Shown: positions 39,087 through 48,142 of the stretch, one piece after another
Layout of the letters: each line of letters starts with the position of its first letter
Position numbering within the stretch: position 1 is the first letter of the stretch
NCBI GenBank assembly: GCA_021778895.1
Contig: JAJYBR010000002.1
Location: 62,001 to 126,000 of the forward strand
DNA: 64,000 bases
DNA from: Actinomycetes bacterium
GTDB taxonomy: Bacteria; Actinomycetota; Acidimicrobiia; Acidimicrobiales; RAAP-2
Direction: 5' to 3'
Made by a program: the position numbers and the translations under genes
The notes under the pieces: model-generated
Seen by the model: only the letters and a program-made list of their open reading frames with translations
Database searches by the model: none
Told to the model about the DNA's origin: nothing

Positions 39087-39842
39087 ATGCCCGATCTCGT
39101 GCTGCTCCGCCATGGTCAGTCGACCTGGAATGCGCTGAACCTGTTCACCGGCTGGCAGGACGTGGACCTGAGCCCCGAAGGCGAGGCCGAGGCGGTCGCC
39201 GCCGGCCGCCTGCTGGCCGCCGCCGACGGGCTCGACCTGCGAGTCGTGCACACGTCCCTGCTCACCCGGGCGATCCGCACCGCGGAGATCGCCCTGCACG
39301 AGGCCGGCCGCTCCTGGCTGCCGGTGCGCCGCTCGTGGCGCCTCAACGAGCGCCACTACGGCGACCTCACCGGGCGCGACAAGAAGGAGACGGCCCAGCG
39401 CTACGGCGCCGAGCAGCTCCACGCGTGGCGCCGCTCCTACGCGGTGCCACCGCCCGTCCTGCCCGAGGGCGACGACCGCTCGGTCGCCGGCGATCCGCGC
39501 TACCGCGACGTGCCGGCCGAGCTCCTGCCGCGCACCGAGTGCCTGAAGGACGTCGTCGCCCGCGTGACGCCGTACCTGCGCGACGTGCTGAGCGAGGACC
39601 TGTCGCGCGAGTCGGTGCGCGGCGGCGCCGTCTTGGTGGTGGCCCACGGCAACTCGCTGCGCGCGCTGCGCATGGTCCTCCAGCACATCGACGAGGCCGA
39701 CATCCCCGACCTCGAGATCCCCACCGGCATCCCCTATCGCATCCAGCTCGACGACGACCTCGGCGTCCTCAGCGCCGCCTACCTCGGGGACCCGGCCGCG
39801 GCGCGCGCCGCCGCCGAGGCGGTCGCGCGCCAGGCCGGCTAG
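39087..39842 (+). CDS. gpmA: 2,3-bisphosphoglycerate-dependent phosphoglycerate mutase
   Basis: A 251-residue glycolytic mutase. LLRHGQSTWN carries the phosphohistidine His9; NLFTGWQDVDLSPEG, ERHYGDLTGRDK and VVAHGNSLRALRM follow. A longer frame begins at 38997 but the ATG at 39087 matches the family start and promoter spacing. Convergent with glnB, overlapping by 4 nt. Confidence 0.95.
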   Translation: MPDLVLLRHGQSTWNALNLFTGWQDVDLSPEGEAEAVAAGRLLAAADGLDLRVVHTSLLTRAIRTAEIALHEAGRSWLPVRRSWRLNERHYGDLTGRDKKETAQRYGAEQLHAWRRSYAVPPPVLPEGDDRSVAGDPRYRDVPAELLPRTECLKDVVARVTPYLRDVLSEDLSRESVRGGAVLVVAHGNSLRALRMVLQHIDEADIPDLEIPTGIPYRIQLDDDLGVLSAAYLGDPAAARAAAEAVARQAG

Positions 39843-40177
39843 AGAGCCTCGGGCCCCCGCTCGTTGGTGCGCACGCGCACCACCTTCTCGATGCTCGTGA
39901 CCCACGCCTTGCCGTCACCCACTGAGCCCGTGTGGGCGGCCGCGACGATCGCGTCGAGGACCGACTCCACCTGCTCGTCGGTGCACGCGACGTCGATGCG
40001 AATCTTGTCGACGAAGTCGAACTCGTACTCGCGACCCCGGTAGATCTCGATGTGCCCGCCCTGGCGGCCGAAGCCCCGGGCCTGCGTGACCGTCATGCCC
40101 GAGATCCCGAGCTTGGTCAGGGCGACCTTCACCTCGTCGAGCTTGAACGGCTTGACGACTGCGGTTACCAGCTTCAT
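39839..40177 (-). CDS. glnB: Nitrogen regulatory protein P-II
   Basis: A 112-residue PII trimer subunit sensing 2-oxoglutarate and ATP/ADP and gating the ammonium transporter. T-loop residues Tyr46 and Tyr51 (YRGREYEFDF) are present, the latter being the uridylylation/adenylylation site. Other landmarks: MKLVTAVVKPFKLDEVK, VTQARGFGRQGG and TGSVGDGKAWV. It follows amt by 9 nt, the standard amt-glnB/K pair. Confidence 0.95.
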   Translation of the reverse strand: MKLVTAVVKPFKLDEVKVALTKLGISGMTVTQARGFGRQGGHIEIYRGREYEFDFVDKIRIDVACTDEQVESVLDAIVAAAHTGSVGDGKAWVTSIEKVVRVRTNERGPEAL

Positions 40178-40186
40178 GGTCTCTCC

Positions 40187-41596
40187 TTAGACGTTGTCGG
40201 AGTGCAGGTGGCTCGGCGTGAGCAGCGGCTCGCCGAAGGTGGGCTCGGGGAAGGCCTCCTCCTCGTGGATCGCGATGTCCCCCAGGGACAGTACTTCGTC
40301 GCTCTCGCGCAGACCACGGAGGACGAGCTTCACGATCCAGAAGATGAACGCGGTCCCGATGGCGGTGTAGCCGATGATCCAGAGGGCCGCCAGGAACTGC
40401 TCCCAGAGCTGGTGGAACGAGTGGGTGTAGAACCAGCCGCCGACCGAGAACTGGCCGGCGCCCTTGAAGTGGGACCCGGCGACCCCGTACTCGGTCATGC
40501 CCGGGTCGGCGAGCACCCCGACCAGCAGGCCGCCGAGCAGGCCCGCGATGCCGTGGGTGTAGACGACCCCCATGGCGTCGTCCACCTTGGAGAAGGGGCG
40601 GACCTTGGACAGGTAGTTCCACGCGACCCACACGACGCTGGCCGCGATCAGCCCGACGAGCATCGCGCCCGTCCCGTTCACCCAGCCGGCCGACGGCGTG
40701 ATCGCGACCAGGCCGCAGAGCATCCCGTTCAAGGCGCCGAGGAACGTCGGCTTCTTCTGGTCGCTGAACAGCATGTCCATCAGCAGCCACGTCACCACCC
40801 CGACCGCCGTGGCGACATTGGTGTTGAGCACGGCGGCCGCCGCGTCCGCGCCGGCGTAGAACGGGTCACCCCCGTTGAAGCCGTTCCAGCCCAGCCACAG
40901 GATGCCCATCCCGATGGCCACCATCATCAGGTTGCTCGGGAACGCGTTCTCCCGGTCCTGCCAGCGGCGCGGACCGACCATCCACGCTCCCACGAAGGCC
41001 GCCACCCCGGCCGACAGGTGGATGACGTAGCCACCCGAGTAGTCGACCGCGCCCTTGAGCGCGAAGAATCCCCCACCCCACAGGAGCTTCGCGTTGACCG
41101 TGTAGATCAGCGTGATCCACAGCGGCACGATGAGCAGCCACGCCTTGAACTTGATGCGGCCCACCAGCGCCCCGAGGAACAGGAGCGGGGTGATCGCGGC
41201 GAACACGAACTGGAAGTAGGCCAGGGTCGCCGTGGGGAAGTGGAACGGGATCAAGGTGTTGGCCCCCGAGACCGCTTGGCCCTGCTCGGCGCCCGCCGTC
41301 GAGAGCGGCGTGAAGTGGCCGACGAGGTTGGCGAAGAACGACCCGGTCGGACCGAAGTGGGCGGCCGGCCCGAAGGCCATGTTGTAGCCCCAGAGCATCC
41401 ACACGATCAGGGTCACCGAGAAACCGGAGAAGGCCATCAGCATCGTGTTGACGATCCACTTCTTGCGCACCAGCCCGCCGTAGAGGACGGCGATCCCCGG
41501 CAGGTTCATGAGGCCGACCAAGGTTGCGGCCACCAGCTGCCAGGTATTGTCCGCCGGGTTCAGCCAGCTCGGATAGGGGATGTTCGCCGCCAGCAT
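40187..41596 (-). CDS. amt: Ammonium transporter
   Basis: A 469-residue Amt/Rh channel with about 11 membrane helices. Conserved elements: GFNGGDPFYAG, DDAMGVVYTHGIAGLLGG with the pore His, AFVGAWMVGPR and HLSAGVAAFVG. Cytoplasmic tail about 40 residues. SD AGGAGAGAGGAG precedes the ATG. A four-part GlnR-type box lies 63 nt upstream, indicating nitrogen-limited induction together with glnB. Confidence 0.95.
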   Translation of the reverse strand: MLAANIPYPSWLNPADNTWQLVAATLVGLMNLPGIAVLYGGLVRKKWIVNTMLMAFSGFSVTLIVWMLWGYNMAFGPAAHFGPTGSFFANLVGHFTPLSTAGAEQGQAVSGANTLIPFHFPTATLAYFQFVFAAITPLLFLGALVGRIKFKAWLLIVPLWITLIYTVNAKLLWGGGFFALKGAVDYSGGYVIHLSAGVAAFVGAWMVGPRRWQDRENAFPSNLMMVAIGMGILWLGWNGFNGGDPFYAGADAAAAVLNTNVATAVGVVTWLLMDMLFSDQKKPTFLGALNGMLCGLVAITPSAGWVNGTGAMLVGLIAASVVWVAWNYLSKVRPFSKVDDAMGVVYTHGIAGLLGGLLVGVLADPGMTEYGVAGSHFKGAGQFSVGGWFYTHSFHQLWEQFLAALWIIGYTAIGTAFIFWIVKLVLRGLRESDEVLSLGDIAIHEEEAFPEPTFGEPLLTPSHLHSDNV

Positions 41597-41658
41597 CGTG
41601 CTCCTCTCTCCTGGAGGGCGCCGTTGACCTCGGTGTGAGGCCAGTGTCGCAAGCGGGG

Positions 41659-41696
41659 GTTTCGCCTCTGTTAGTGCCGTGTTTCCGCGCTGTGAA
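41659..41696 (-). promoter_or_regulatory. GlnR-type box upstream of amt
   Basis: On the minus strand the order is TTCAC-N6-GAAAC-N6-CTAAC-N6-GAAAC, matching the actinobacterial GlnR consensus (GTNAC-N6-GAAAC twice) in both spacing and the two exact GAAAC sites; the a-sites match 4 of 5. It supports activation of amt-glnB by a GlnR orthologue under nitrogen limitation. Confidence 0.75.
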
Positions 41697-41729
41697 CAAC
41701 GTGACGTCGAGACCCGCGCTCGGCGTCGC

Positions 41730-41735
41730 TAGCGT
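41730..41735 (+). promoter_or_regulatory. -10 box, leaderless promoter of the PPOX gene
   Basis: TAGCGT ends 7 nt before the ATG at 41743. Confidence 0.5.
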
Positions 41736-41742
41736 CAGCCCC

Positions 41743-42147
41743 ATGAGCACCGCCATCCCCGAGTCCCACCGCGACCTCCTCGGCGCGGCCACCGCCGTCT
41801 TGGGCACCATCGGCCCCGACGGGCGTCCCCAACTGTCCGCGGTCTGGTTTCTCGCCGAGGGCGACACCGTGCGGATCTCGCTGCACACCTCGCGCCAGAA
41901 GACGCGGAACCTGCAGGCCAATCCGGCCGTCAACCTCTTCATCCACGACCCGGCGGCCCCGACGCGCTACCTGGAGATCCGCGGGGACGCCGTGCTCACC
42001 GAGGACGCCGACTACTCCTTCGCGTCGCGGGTGGGCGAGAAGTACCACGCCAACCTGCGCGACTTCGACGGGCCGAGCGGCCGCCGCGTGATCGTGACGA
42101 TCCAGCCCACGCGGGTCAACGCGATCGACCTGCTCGCTGCCGCGTGA
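41743..42147 (+). CDS. Pyridoxamine 5'-phosphate oxidase-fold flavin/F420 protein
   Basis: A 134-residue split-barrel protein of the PPOX class. Typical blocks: AVLGTIGPDGRPQLSAVWF, LHTSRQKTRNLQANPAVNLFIHDP and RYLEIRGDAVLTED. Such proteins bind F420 or FMN and reduce small substrates. Longer frames start inside the amt promoter; the ATG at 41743 is preferred. It ends directly at the Fe-S oxidoreductase stop (convergent). Confidence 0.8.
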   Translation: MSTAIPESHRDLLGAATAVLGTIGPDGRPQLSAVWFLAEGDTVRISLHTSRQKTRNLQANPAVNLFIHDPAAPTRYLEIRGDAVLTEDADYSFASRVGEKYHANLRDFDGPSGRRVIVTIQPTRVNAIDLLAAA

Positions 42148-44235
42148 TCACGACAGCGAGCGCTCGACCACCTGGCTGATGTCGAGCACGGCGACGTCGT
42201 CGCCGCGCCCCTGGGCCTTGACGGCGTCGTCCAGCATGATCATGCAGAAGGGGCAGGCCGTCGACACCACGTCGGCCCCGGTCGAGAGGGCCTCCTCGGT
42301 GCGCTCCATGTTGACGCGCTTGCCGATGTGCTCTTCCATCCACATGCGCGAGCCGCCCGCGCCGCAGCAAAAGCCGCGCTCGCGGTGGCGCGCCATCTCG
42401 ACGGTGGTGACGCCGGGCACCGCGGCCAGCACGGCGCGGGGCTCGTCGAAGACGCGGTTGTGGCGCCCGAGGTAGCACGGGTCGTGGTAGGTGACCGTGC
42501 CGGTGAAGCTCACGCCGGGGGTGAGGCGGCCCTCGGCGACCAGGTGGCCGAGCAGCTCGCTGTGGTGGATGACCTCGTAGGAGCCGCCGAGGTCCGGGTA
42601 CTCGTTCTTGATCGTGTTGAAGCAGTGGGGACAGCTGGCGACGATCTTCTTCGCCCCCACCGAATCGAGCGTCGCCACGTTCGCCTTGGCCATCTCCTGG
42701 AACAGGTACTCGTTGCCGAGGCGCCGCGCTGGGTCACCGGTGCACGACTCGCGCTCGCCCAGGATCCCGAAACTCACGCCGGCCCGGTGCAGCATGCGGG
42801 CCGTCGAGACGATCTGCTGGCGACCCCGCTCGTCGAGCGATCCGGCACAGCCCACCCAGTAGAGGTACTCGACGTCGTCGGGGATCGTGCCAGTGAAGAC
42901 GGGCACCTCGAAGTCGAGGGCGCCCAGCCACTCAGTGCGCTTGGAGGACCCCAGGCCCCACGGGTCGCCCTGGTTCTCGAGGTTGCGCAGCAAGAGGGCA
43001 GCCTCGGAGGGGAAGCGCGACTCCATGAGCACCTCGTAGCGGCGCATGTCGACGATGGCGTCCACGTGCTCGATGTCGACCGGGCACTGCTCCACACAGC
43101 TGCCACACGTCGTGCACGACCACAGGACGTCGGGGTCGATGACCCCGGGCACCAGGCGCTCGACCTCACCCTCGCCGCCGAGCAGCGAGTTGGCCGAGGA
43201 GAAGAGGTTCTCGCGCAGGCCCATGATGAGGAGCTTCGGCGAGAGGGGCTTGCCAGTGGTCCAGGCCGGGCACACGGACTGGCAGCGGCCACACTCGGTG
43301 CAGGTGGTGAAGTCCAGCATCTGCTTCCAGGTGAAGTCCTTGATGGTCCCCACCCCGAACACGGTGTCCTCGGTGACGTGCTCCATGTCCATGTCGGGCG
43401 TCTTGTCGAGGGCCCCGAGGGCCCGGGGACGGCGCGAGAAGGCGATGTTCACCGGCGCCATGAAGATGTGCAGGTGCTTGGAGTACGAGACGAACACCAG
43501 GAAGCCGAGGATCACGGCGATGTTGGCCAGGAGGAAGACGACCTCGAGGACGTTCGCCACGCCCAGGCCGAGCGGCGCGAACCAGTGGGCGACGATCTGG
43601 GAGGCGAAGGCCCACGGTGAGGCGTGCAGCTCGTTGGCCGCAACGTTGATCGGGCCGCTGAGCGAGCTGTGGTACACGGCGCCGATCGTGCGGGGGAACG
43701 GGAAGTGGCCGCTCGCGATCTGGGCGCCGCGGTAGCCGAGCAAGGTGATGATGACCAAGGCGATCATCGCCAGGGTGAACCACGCCGCCTTCAGATGGCT
43801 GCCGTAGAAGCGGCTGGCCCGGTCGCGCCGCGAGGGTGCCTGGCGGATGCGGATGATGGTGAAGACACACAGGGACACCAGCACCGCGACCGAGAAGAAG
43901 TCCTCGAGGAAGGCCAGCCAGTTGTCCTGGCCGATGAGGGGGATGTGGAAGCTGCGCGAGAAGAGGGCCCCGTAGGCCTCGACGATCGTGGCGAGCAAGA
44001 TCGCGAAGCCCCACATCGTGAAGAAGTGCGCCACGCCGGGCACGGTCCAGCGCAGGAGCTTGCGTTGCCCGGCGACCTCCACGACCTCGGCTTCCGCCGT
44101 GCGCGCCAGGCTGTTGCGGCGTCGGGGTGCCGGTTGGCCCGAACGCACGAGCCGCGAGAGCCACCAGAAGCGCCTTCCGGCGACCGCCCCACCCACCAGC
44201 GTGATCAACAGCCCGATGATGATCCGTGCGGCCAC
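42148..44235 (-). CDS. Membrane-anchored Fe-S oxidoreductase (heterodisulfide-reductase-like)
   Basis: A 695-residue protein: about five N-terminal membrane helices resembling a cytochrome b/NarI-type domain (1-250), two 4Fe-4S motifs ([12 protein letters not shown] and [12 protein letters not shown], about 310-395) and two C-terminal CCG-type cysteine blocks (CAGS..., [31 protein letters not shown]). Such fusions pass electrons between quinones and a soluble partner, often for beta-oxidation or lactate/glycolate metabolism. GGAGGGCGCC precedes the ATG. Partner unknown; next to dcd by chance or co-transcribed (15 nt). Confidence 0.88.
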   Translation of the reverse strand: MAARIIIGLLITLVGGAVAGRRFWWLSRLVRSGQPAPRRRNSLARTAEAEVVEVAGQRKLLRWTVPGVAHFFTMWGFAILLATIVEAYGALFSRSFHIPLIGQDNWLAFLEDFFSVAVLVSLCVFTIIRIRQAPSRRDRASRFYGSHLKAAWFTLAMIALVIITLLGYRGAQIASGHFPFPRTIGAVYHSSLSGPINVAANELHASPWAFASQIVAHWFAPLGLGVANVLEVVFLLANIAVILGFLVFVSYSKHLHIFMAPVNIAFSRRPRALGALDKTPDMDMEHVTEDTVFGVGTIKDFTWKQMLDFTTCTECGRCQSVCPAWTTGKPLSPKLLIMGLRENLFSSANSLLGGEGEVERLVPGVIDPDVLWSCTTCGSCVEQCPVDIEHVDAIVDMRRYEVLMESRFPSEAALLLRNLENQGDPWGLGSSKRTEWLGALDFEVPVFTGTIPDDVEYLYWVGCAGSLDERGRQQIVSTARMLHRAGVSFGILGERESCTGDPARRLGNEYLFQEMAKANVATLDSVGAKKIVASCPHCFNTIKNEYPDLGGSYEVIHHSELLGHLVAEGRLTPGVSFTGTVTYHDPCYLGRHNRVFDEPRAVLAAVPGVTTVEMARHRERGFCCGAGGSRMWMEEHIGKRVNMERTEEALSTGADVVSTACPFCMIMLDDAVKAQGRGDDVAVLDISQVVERSLS

Positions 44236-44250
44236 GGCGCCCTCCTGGTG

Positions 44251-44826
44251 CTAGTCCGTCTCGCGGCGGAAGTTCTCGTAGTACCGGCTAGCCGTCGGTC
44301 CCCGCTGGCCCCGGTACTTGGACCCCAGCCCGGCCGCCCCGTAGGGGCGCTCGGCCGGAGTCGTCATCTCGAAGAAGCTGATCTGGCCGATCTTCATGCC
44401 CGGATACAGAGTGATCGGCAAGTTGGCCACATTGGACAGCTCGAGAGTGAGGTGCCCGTCCCACCCGGCGTCGACGAATCCCGCAGTCGAGTGGATCAGC
44501 AGGCCCAGGCGACCCAGCGAGCTCTTGCCCTCGAGTCGGGCCACGAGGTCGTCGGGGAGAGCGACCCGCTCGATCGTCGATCCCAGCAGGAACTCGCCGG
44601 GGTGCAGGATCATGGGATTGTCGGGACCCACGTCGATGAGTTCGGTCAGGTCCTCTTGGGCCTCGCGCACGTCGATGACGCGCTGCGAGTGGTTGCGAAA
44701 CACCCGGAACAGCTGGTCGACGTGCAGGTCCACCGAGGACGGCTGGATGCACTGGTCACCCAGGGGGTCGATGACGATGCGGCCCACTTCCAGAGCCTCG
44801 CGGATCGATCGGTCGGAGAGCACCAT
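44251..44826 (-). CDS. dcd: dCTP deaminase (possibly dUMP-forming)
   Basis: A 191-residue trimeric deaminase converting dCTP to dUTP or, in many actinobacteria, directly to dUMP. Motifs: [66 protein letters not shown] and [22 protein letters not shown], matching the family including the catalytic Glu of LTLELSN. ATG 44826 has AAGGA upstream; longer starts are not supported. Confidence 0.93.
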   Translation of the reverse strand: MVLSDRSIREALEVGRIVIDPLGDQCIQPSSVDLHVDQLFRVFRNHSQRVIDVREAQEDLTELIDVGPDNPMILHPGEFLLGSTIERVALPDDLVARLEGKSSLGRLGLLIHSTAGFVDAGWDGHLTLELSNVANLPITLYPGMKIGQISFFEMTTPAERPYGAAGLGSKYRGQRGPTASRYYENFRRETD

Positions 44827-45009
44827 AGTCCTTGTCACCATAGCCGTTACCGGTGAGTAACTCCGAAGACTACTGGCGCACCCTCGCAGCATCCGGTGCC
44901 GACGGAACGAGGATGCCCATCCCCAGGCGCAATCGGACGACCAGATTCTCAGGTCGATAGGTCGGCCGCTCGGACCGAGTCACTAGGGTCCGCGCAGGAA
45001 GGGGGAACC

Positions 45010-45417
45010 ATGGACTCTCCTCTGTCGGGCATCGGGGTCACCGTCTTGTTCTGTGCCGATCTCGATGCGAGCACTGCCTTCTACCGCGATGCGCTGGGAG
45101 CGACCCTCGTCAACACCGACGCGCAATCGGCCTTCTTGGATCTTGCCGGCAGCAAGGTGCTCCTGCTGTCTCCTGAGGGGGCTGTCGACCTGGTCGACGA
45201 CAGCATCGCCACGGGCGCGGGAACGCCAGCGACCGGCGAACTCGTCTGCCTCGTCGACGACATCGACGAGGTCGTGATCACGCTGGCCCAGCGCGGCGTC
45301 GCCTTCCTGCGCGGACCGGAGGACCGCCGCTGGGGCATGCGCACGGCGCACTTTACTGACCCCGATGGGCACGTCTGGGAACTCGCCCAGAACATCGAGG
45401 GCGGTAGCCCGGCCTAG
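45010..45417 (+). CDS. VOC family protein
   Basis: A 135-residue single-domain VOC protein: GVTVLFCADLDASTAFYRDALG at the N-terminus (first half), FTDPDGHVWELAQ at the C-terminus, the metal-ligand Glu in WELAQ. A GGAAGGGGG ribosome site and TAGGGT -10 (44984-44989) precede the ATG. Fourth VOC-fold gene in the window; substrate unknown. It ends 26 nt before tRNA-Gly. Confidence 0.8.
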   Translation: MDSPLSGIGVTVLFCADLDASTAFYRDALGATLVNTDAQSAFLDLAGSKVLLLSPEGAVDLVDDSIATGAGTPATGELVCLVDDIDEVVITLAQRGVAFLRGPEDRRWGMRTAHFTDPDGHVWELAQNIEGGSPA

Positions 45418-45443
45418 GCACCCCGGCTACGATGGGTGGCCAC

Positions 45444-45517
45444 GCGGGTGTAGTTCAGCGGCAGAACATCAGCTTCCCAAGCTGAGAACGCGGGTTCGAT
45501 TCCCGTCGCCCGCTCCA
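45444..45517 (+). tRNA. tRNA-Gly (CCC)
   Basis: Acceptor GCGGGTG pairs with CGCCCGC (one G-U), anticodon stem TCAGC/GCTGA around TTCCCAA with anticodon CCC at 45476-45478, T-loop TTCGATT normal, CCA encoded at 45515-45517. It marks the start of an accessory region with lower GC and mobile elements, a common integration position, although no matching direct repeat of its 3' end was found downstream. Confidence 0.95.
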
Positions 45518-45998
45518 AGACGAGTTGGACGTAATCCCTTCATTCGTAAGGGTTTCGTGGTGTCCGCCACGCTCCGTGAGTCACCCCCACTGTCCTCTGC
45601 TACCTGCCCGAAACCTGCCCAACGACGCCATGACTCCATCCTTGTTTCCAAAGTCGGGAGCCTCCAACCAACCCAGGGCGATTCAGGGCGTCGTCCCGAG
45701 AAGATCACCGCGAGGCAGGCCTGTAATGGGCCACGACCTGTAGTCACGGGTCGGGCTAGCTTCTGATCAAGCCATCGGAGTGAGCAACCTGGTCGACGTC
45801 GTCCACCACGCGGTGCGAACAGATCCTGGTAAAGGCGCCCCCGAGGGGCCAGGCGATTCATGAGTCACGCGCCACACAGCAGACGATGTCAACCCTGCCG
45901 CAGCCAGCCCCAGGCCGGCTATCGCAACACTTGCAGGCGGTTCAGTCCGAGAACTTCCGGAATCGCCAAGACTTGCGGAACATCAGCAAATGCAGTCC
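45518..45998. other. Island boundary region, no gene called
   Basis: About 480 bases after tRNA-Gly. A minus-strand open frame (45469-45861) overlaps the tRNA and looks spurious. A weak hairpin AATCCCTT-N7-AAGGGTTT with a short T-run (45533-45555) could terminate the tRNA transcript. The stretch may hold a degraded integrase remnant, but nothing is recognisable. Confidence 0.45.
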
Positions 45999-47252
45999 TC
46001 ACAGGACTTTGAGGACAATGAACAAACTAGTCGCGGTGCATAGAAGACTCACGATTGACACAAGCACAGCGATGCGTGTCAGCTGAAAATCCCAAACTCG
46101 ATCCAACTCACTATCCATCATGTCGGCGTATTCGCGAATTCGGTTCTCGTAGCGAAGAACGCCCGACTTCTCCGTGATGAGGTGCAGCATGTCATTGACC
46201 TCTTCAACGTCCGAGTCTCTCAGGGAGTCCAAGTAGCCTCGTACACGAATGTGGGCTGACTGCAGATTCGAGGTGACCAGCTCACGCCACACCACATGAC
46301 TTCGAGGAAACAGGCTCCTTCTCTTGGCTGTTTGCCGCTTGGCCTGCTCGGCCCTGATGTCCGTCACCAATGTATCCGCCAGCACAATTCGCTCGAGAGC
46401 GTTCTCACACGCGAAGAAGACACCGTGGTCCAGTCCCGCCACGTCGAACTCCGTTCCGAAGTACTCCTTCGCAGAACCGAACCTCTCCAAAAAGAATCCC
46501 TGCTGCCGCTCCGCGTAGTCAGCGGTCTTCGTATTGAATGCCACGACGGCGCGCCCATATGCCATCACCTGCAGAAACTCGCGAGAACTCCAGAAGTTGG
46601 ACACCACCGCCTTGGCTCGGGAACTTGGCACGTGGCGCCATCCTTCGTCGCCCGTCAGTAGACCGTATGTCACACGATGCACTTCGGACTGGAGGGCATC
46701 GGACTCGAAGCGATCCAGCATGCAGTCTGGTCCACGCAGCTCGAGAATGCGATAGCCGTAGTGCCGCCCCAACGCTTCCTCACTACAGTCGAAGAACTCG
46801 CTCATGCATGAGACCAGCAGATGAGCGATGGACGATCGTCCAATGCCAGCGACTTCGGCCGATCCCTTGGTGGGCGTCTCCCATGAGAGACCACCGTGGC
46901 TATGTATCAGGCTGATGAGCAAGTCGACGTCAGCCCGGTCGGCCAGATCGATGGCGAGCGTCTCCATCACGAAGCCCGTGAACATATTGCAGCTGAGCAC
47001 CAGGGATCCCGAGAGCGTTACGCCAGGGAGCGCGATCGCTGGGGAATCGGCGAAGATGTAGCGGGTGATGTCCCTGGCCATGTCTCCAACTGCCGACTGG
47101 ATCACGAGGTCGAATTCGCGACCCAGCGGTATCTGGAGACCGACAGGGTTGATCCTGCCTTCACCGAGTCGCTGCTGCACCGCCTGCTCGAGCACCGCCG
47201 GATCCCGGTGCCAGGCCAGCGAGAAGCACGCCAGCGAACGTTCGATGTCCAT
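45999..47252 (-). CDS. Uncharacterised protein with C-terminal membrane anchor
   Basis: A 417-residue protein not recognised as any family. The N-terminal two thirds are soluble and helical (GREFDLVIQSAVGDMARDITRYIF; SGSLVLSCNMFTG), then a charged coiled-coil segment (EVNDMLHLITEKSGVLRYENRIREYADMM, partly listed) and one C-terminal membrane helix (about 391-414: IAVLVSIVSLLCTATSLFIV). This tail-anchored shape resembles CorA- or RMD1-like topology without clear homology. It follows the methyltransferase by 8 nt in the same direction. GC is about 55%, well below neighbours, suggesting transfer with its partner. Function unknown. Confidence 0.65.
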   Translation of the reverse strand: MDIERSLACFSLAWHRDPAVLEQAVQQRLGEGRINPVGLQIPLGREFDLVIQSAVGDMARDITRYIFADSPAIALPGVTLSGSLVLSCNMFTGFVMETLAIDLADRADVDLLISLIHSHGGLSWETPTKGSAEVAGIGRSSIAHLLVSCMSEFFDCSEEALGRHYGYRILELRGPDCMLDRFESDALQSEVHRVTYGLLTGDEGWRHVPSSRAKAVVSNFWSSREFLQVMAYGRAVVAFNTKTADYAERQQGFFLERFGSAKEYFGTEFDVAGLDHGVFFACENALERIVLADTLVTDIRAEQAKRQTAKRRSLFPRSHVVWRELVTSNLQSAHIRVRGYLDSLRDSDVEEVNDMLHLITEKSGVLRYENRIREYADMMDSELDRVWDFQLTRIAVLVSIVSLLCTATSLFIVLKVL

Positions 47253-47260
47253 GATCGCCT

Positions 47261-48028
47261 TCAGCCTTTGGGAAGTCGCTCGGCAATGACAGCCACGTCT
47301 CGGAAGCCCTCCGGTGCCCCCGAGGCATCTACGAGCGCGTGGAAGGGCAGTACGTCCGTCACGGTGAAGCCGCTACCTTCGACCGTGGCTACCAGCCGCT
47401 CCCGCGTGAAGAAGTGAACGGGCAGTTGGCCCTCAACCGACGCACCCGCCAGTCGCTCGAACGTGTCCCTATCAATAGCAGTCTCCTCCCACATACGTCG
47501 CGCATTGAATCGATTCAGTGTGAATCTCTCCTCGGCCAATGCTTCGAAGCAGGTCGCGATGTACAAGAGCCCTCCGGGCCTCAGTTGCGTACTCACGTCT
47601 GTCATGATGCCCGTCATGGTGGTTTCGGTGACGTGCTGGAAGACGTGACTTATCAGGACCACGTCATATGGGGCGTCTACGCACCCGTTGGGCCAGTGCT
47701 TTGTTACCTTGAATCTGCTTGCAGGCAATCCAATGGCCCGGCACCCTTTCGTGAGGCCGGCGCGGCGGTTGTCGTCAGGCTCAACGAGCCTTCCCCGCTC
47801 AAAATAGGGAGCGAGCTGAAAAGCGAGTCGACCCAGTCCCGCACCAAGGTCAAGCACATTTCTCGGTGTCGGAAGCTCCAGGATTCGCTGTGCTAAGGCG
47901 AGAATAACGCGCTGCTCCTGGTCAGTCCATTGCTGGAAATCACTGATGGAAGTGATCATCGTTGCGGTGATCTCGTCATTAAGGTCAGGATAGAAGTATT
48001 CAGTTGGTTGGGACTCGTGACGGCGCAT
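47261..48028 (-). CDS. Class I SAM-dependent methyltransferase, island cassette
   Basis: A 255-residue methyltransferase: motif I NVLDLGAGLGRLAFQLAPYF (core DLGAGLGR), acidic ribose contact in VEPDDNRR, and motif LRPGGLLYIATCFE. An N-terminal segment (YFYPDLNDEITATMITSISDFQ) precedes the SAM domain. It heads a two-gene unit with the membrane-anchored protein. GC near 55%. The upstream region ends 72 nt away at the left end of an IS3-type element, which may supply or disrupt its promoter. Target (protein, lipid, nucleic acid) unknown. Confidence 0.75.
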   Translation of the reverse strand: MRRHESQPTEYFYPDLNDEITATMITSISDFQQWTDQEQRVILALAQRILELPTPRNVLDLGAGLGRLAFQLAPYFERGRLVEPDDNRRAGLTKGCRAIGLPASRFKVTKHWPNGCVDAPYDVVLISHVFQHVTETTMTGIMTDVSTQLRPGGLLYIATCFEALAEERFTLNRFNARRMWEETAIDRDTFERLAGASVEGQLPVHFFTRERLVATVEGSGFTVTDVLPFHALVDASGAPEGFRDVAVIAERLPKG

Positions 48029-48100
48029 TGGACCGAGTATAGAGTCACGCCTAACGCCACAGAAACCGGCGGTTCAGCCATTCGTTTCTGCGTTCGGGTC

Positions 48101-48127
48101 TGGGAGCCTGACCCGCTAACTCGGACA
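48101..48127. repeat. IS3 element left terminal inverted repeat
   Basis: 27-bp repeat starting TGGGAGCCTGACCC; it matches the right end inverted with one inserted base in the G-run. Confidence 0.85.
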
Positions 48128-48142
48128 GGTTGGTTGTGGTGA

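Noticed and set aside
45533-45555. Strong intrinsic terminator after tRNA-Gly
   Set aside because: The hairpin has one mismatch in eight pairs and only three T residues follow, so it is at best a weak terminator.
45518-45998. Integrase gene or attachment repeat after tRNA-Gly
   Set aside because: The minus-strand open frame overlaps the tRNA and has no recombinase motif, and the tRNA 3' end is not repeated downstream within the window.
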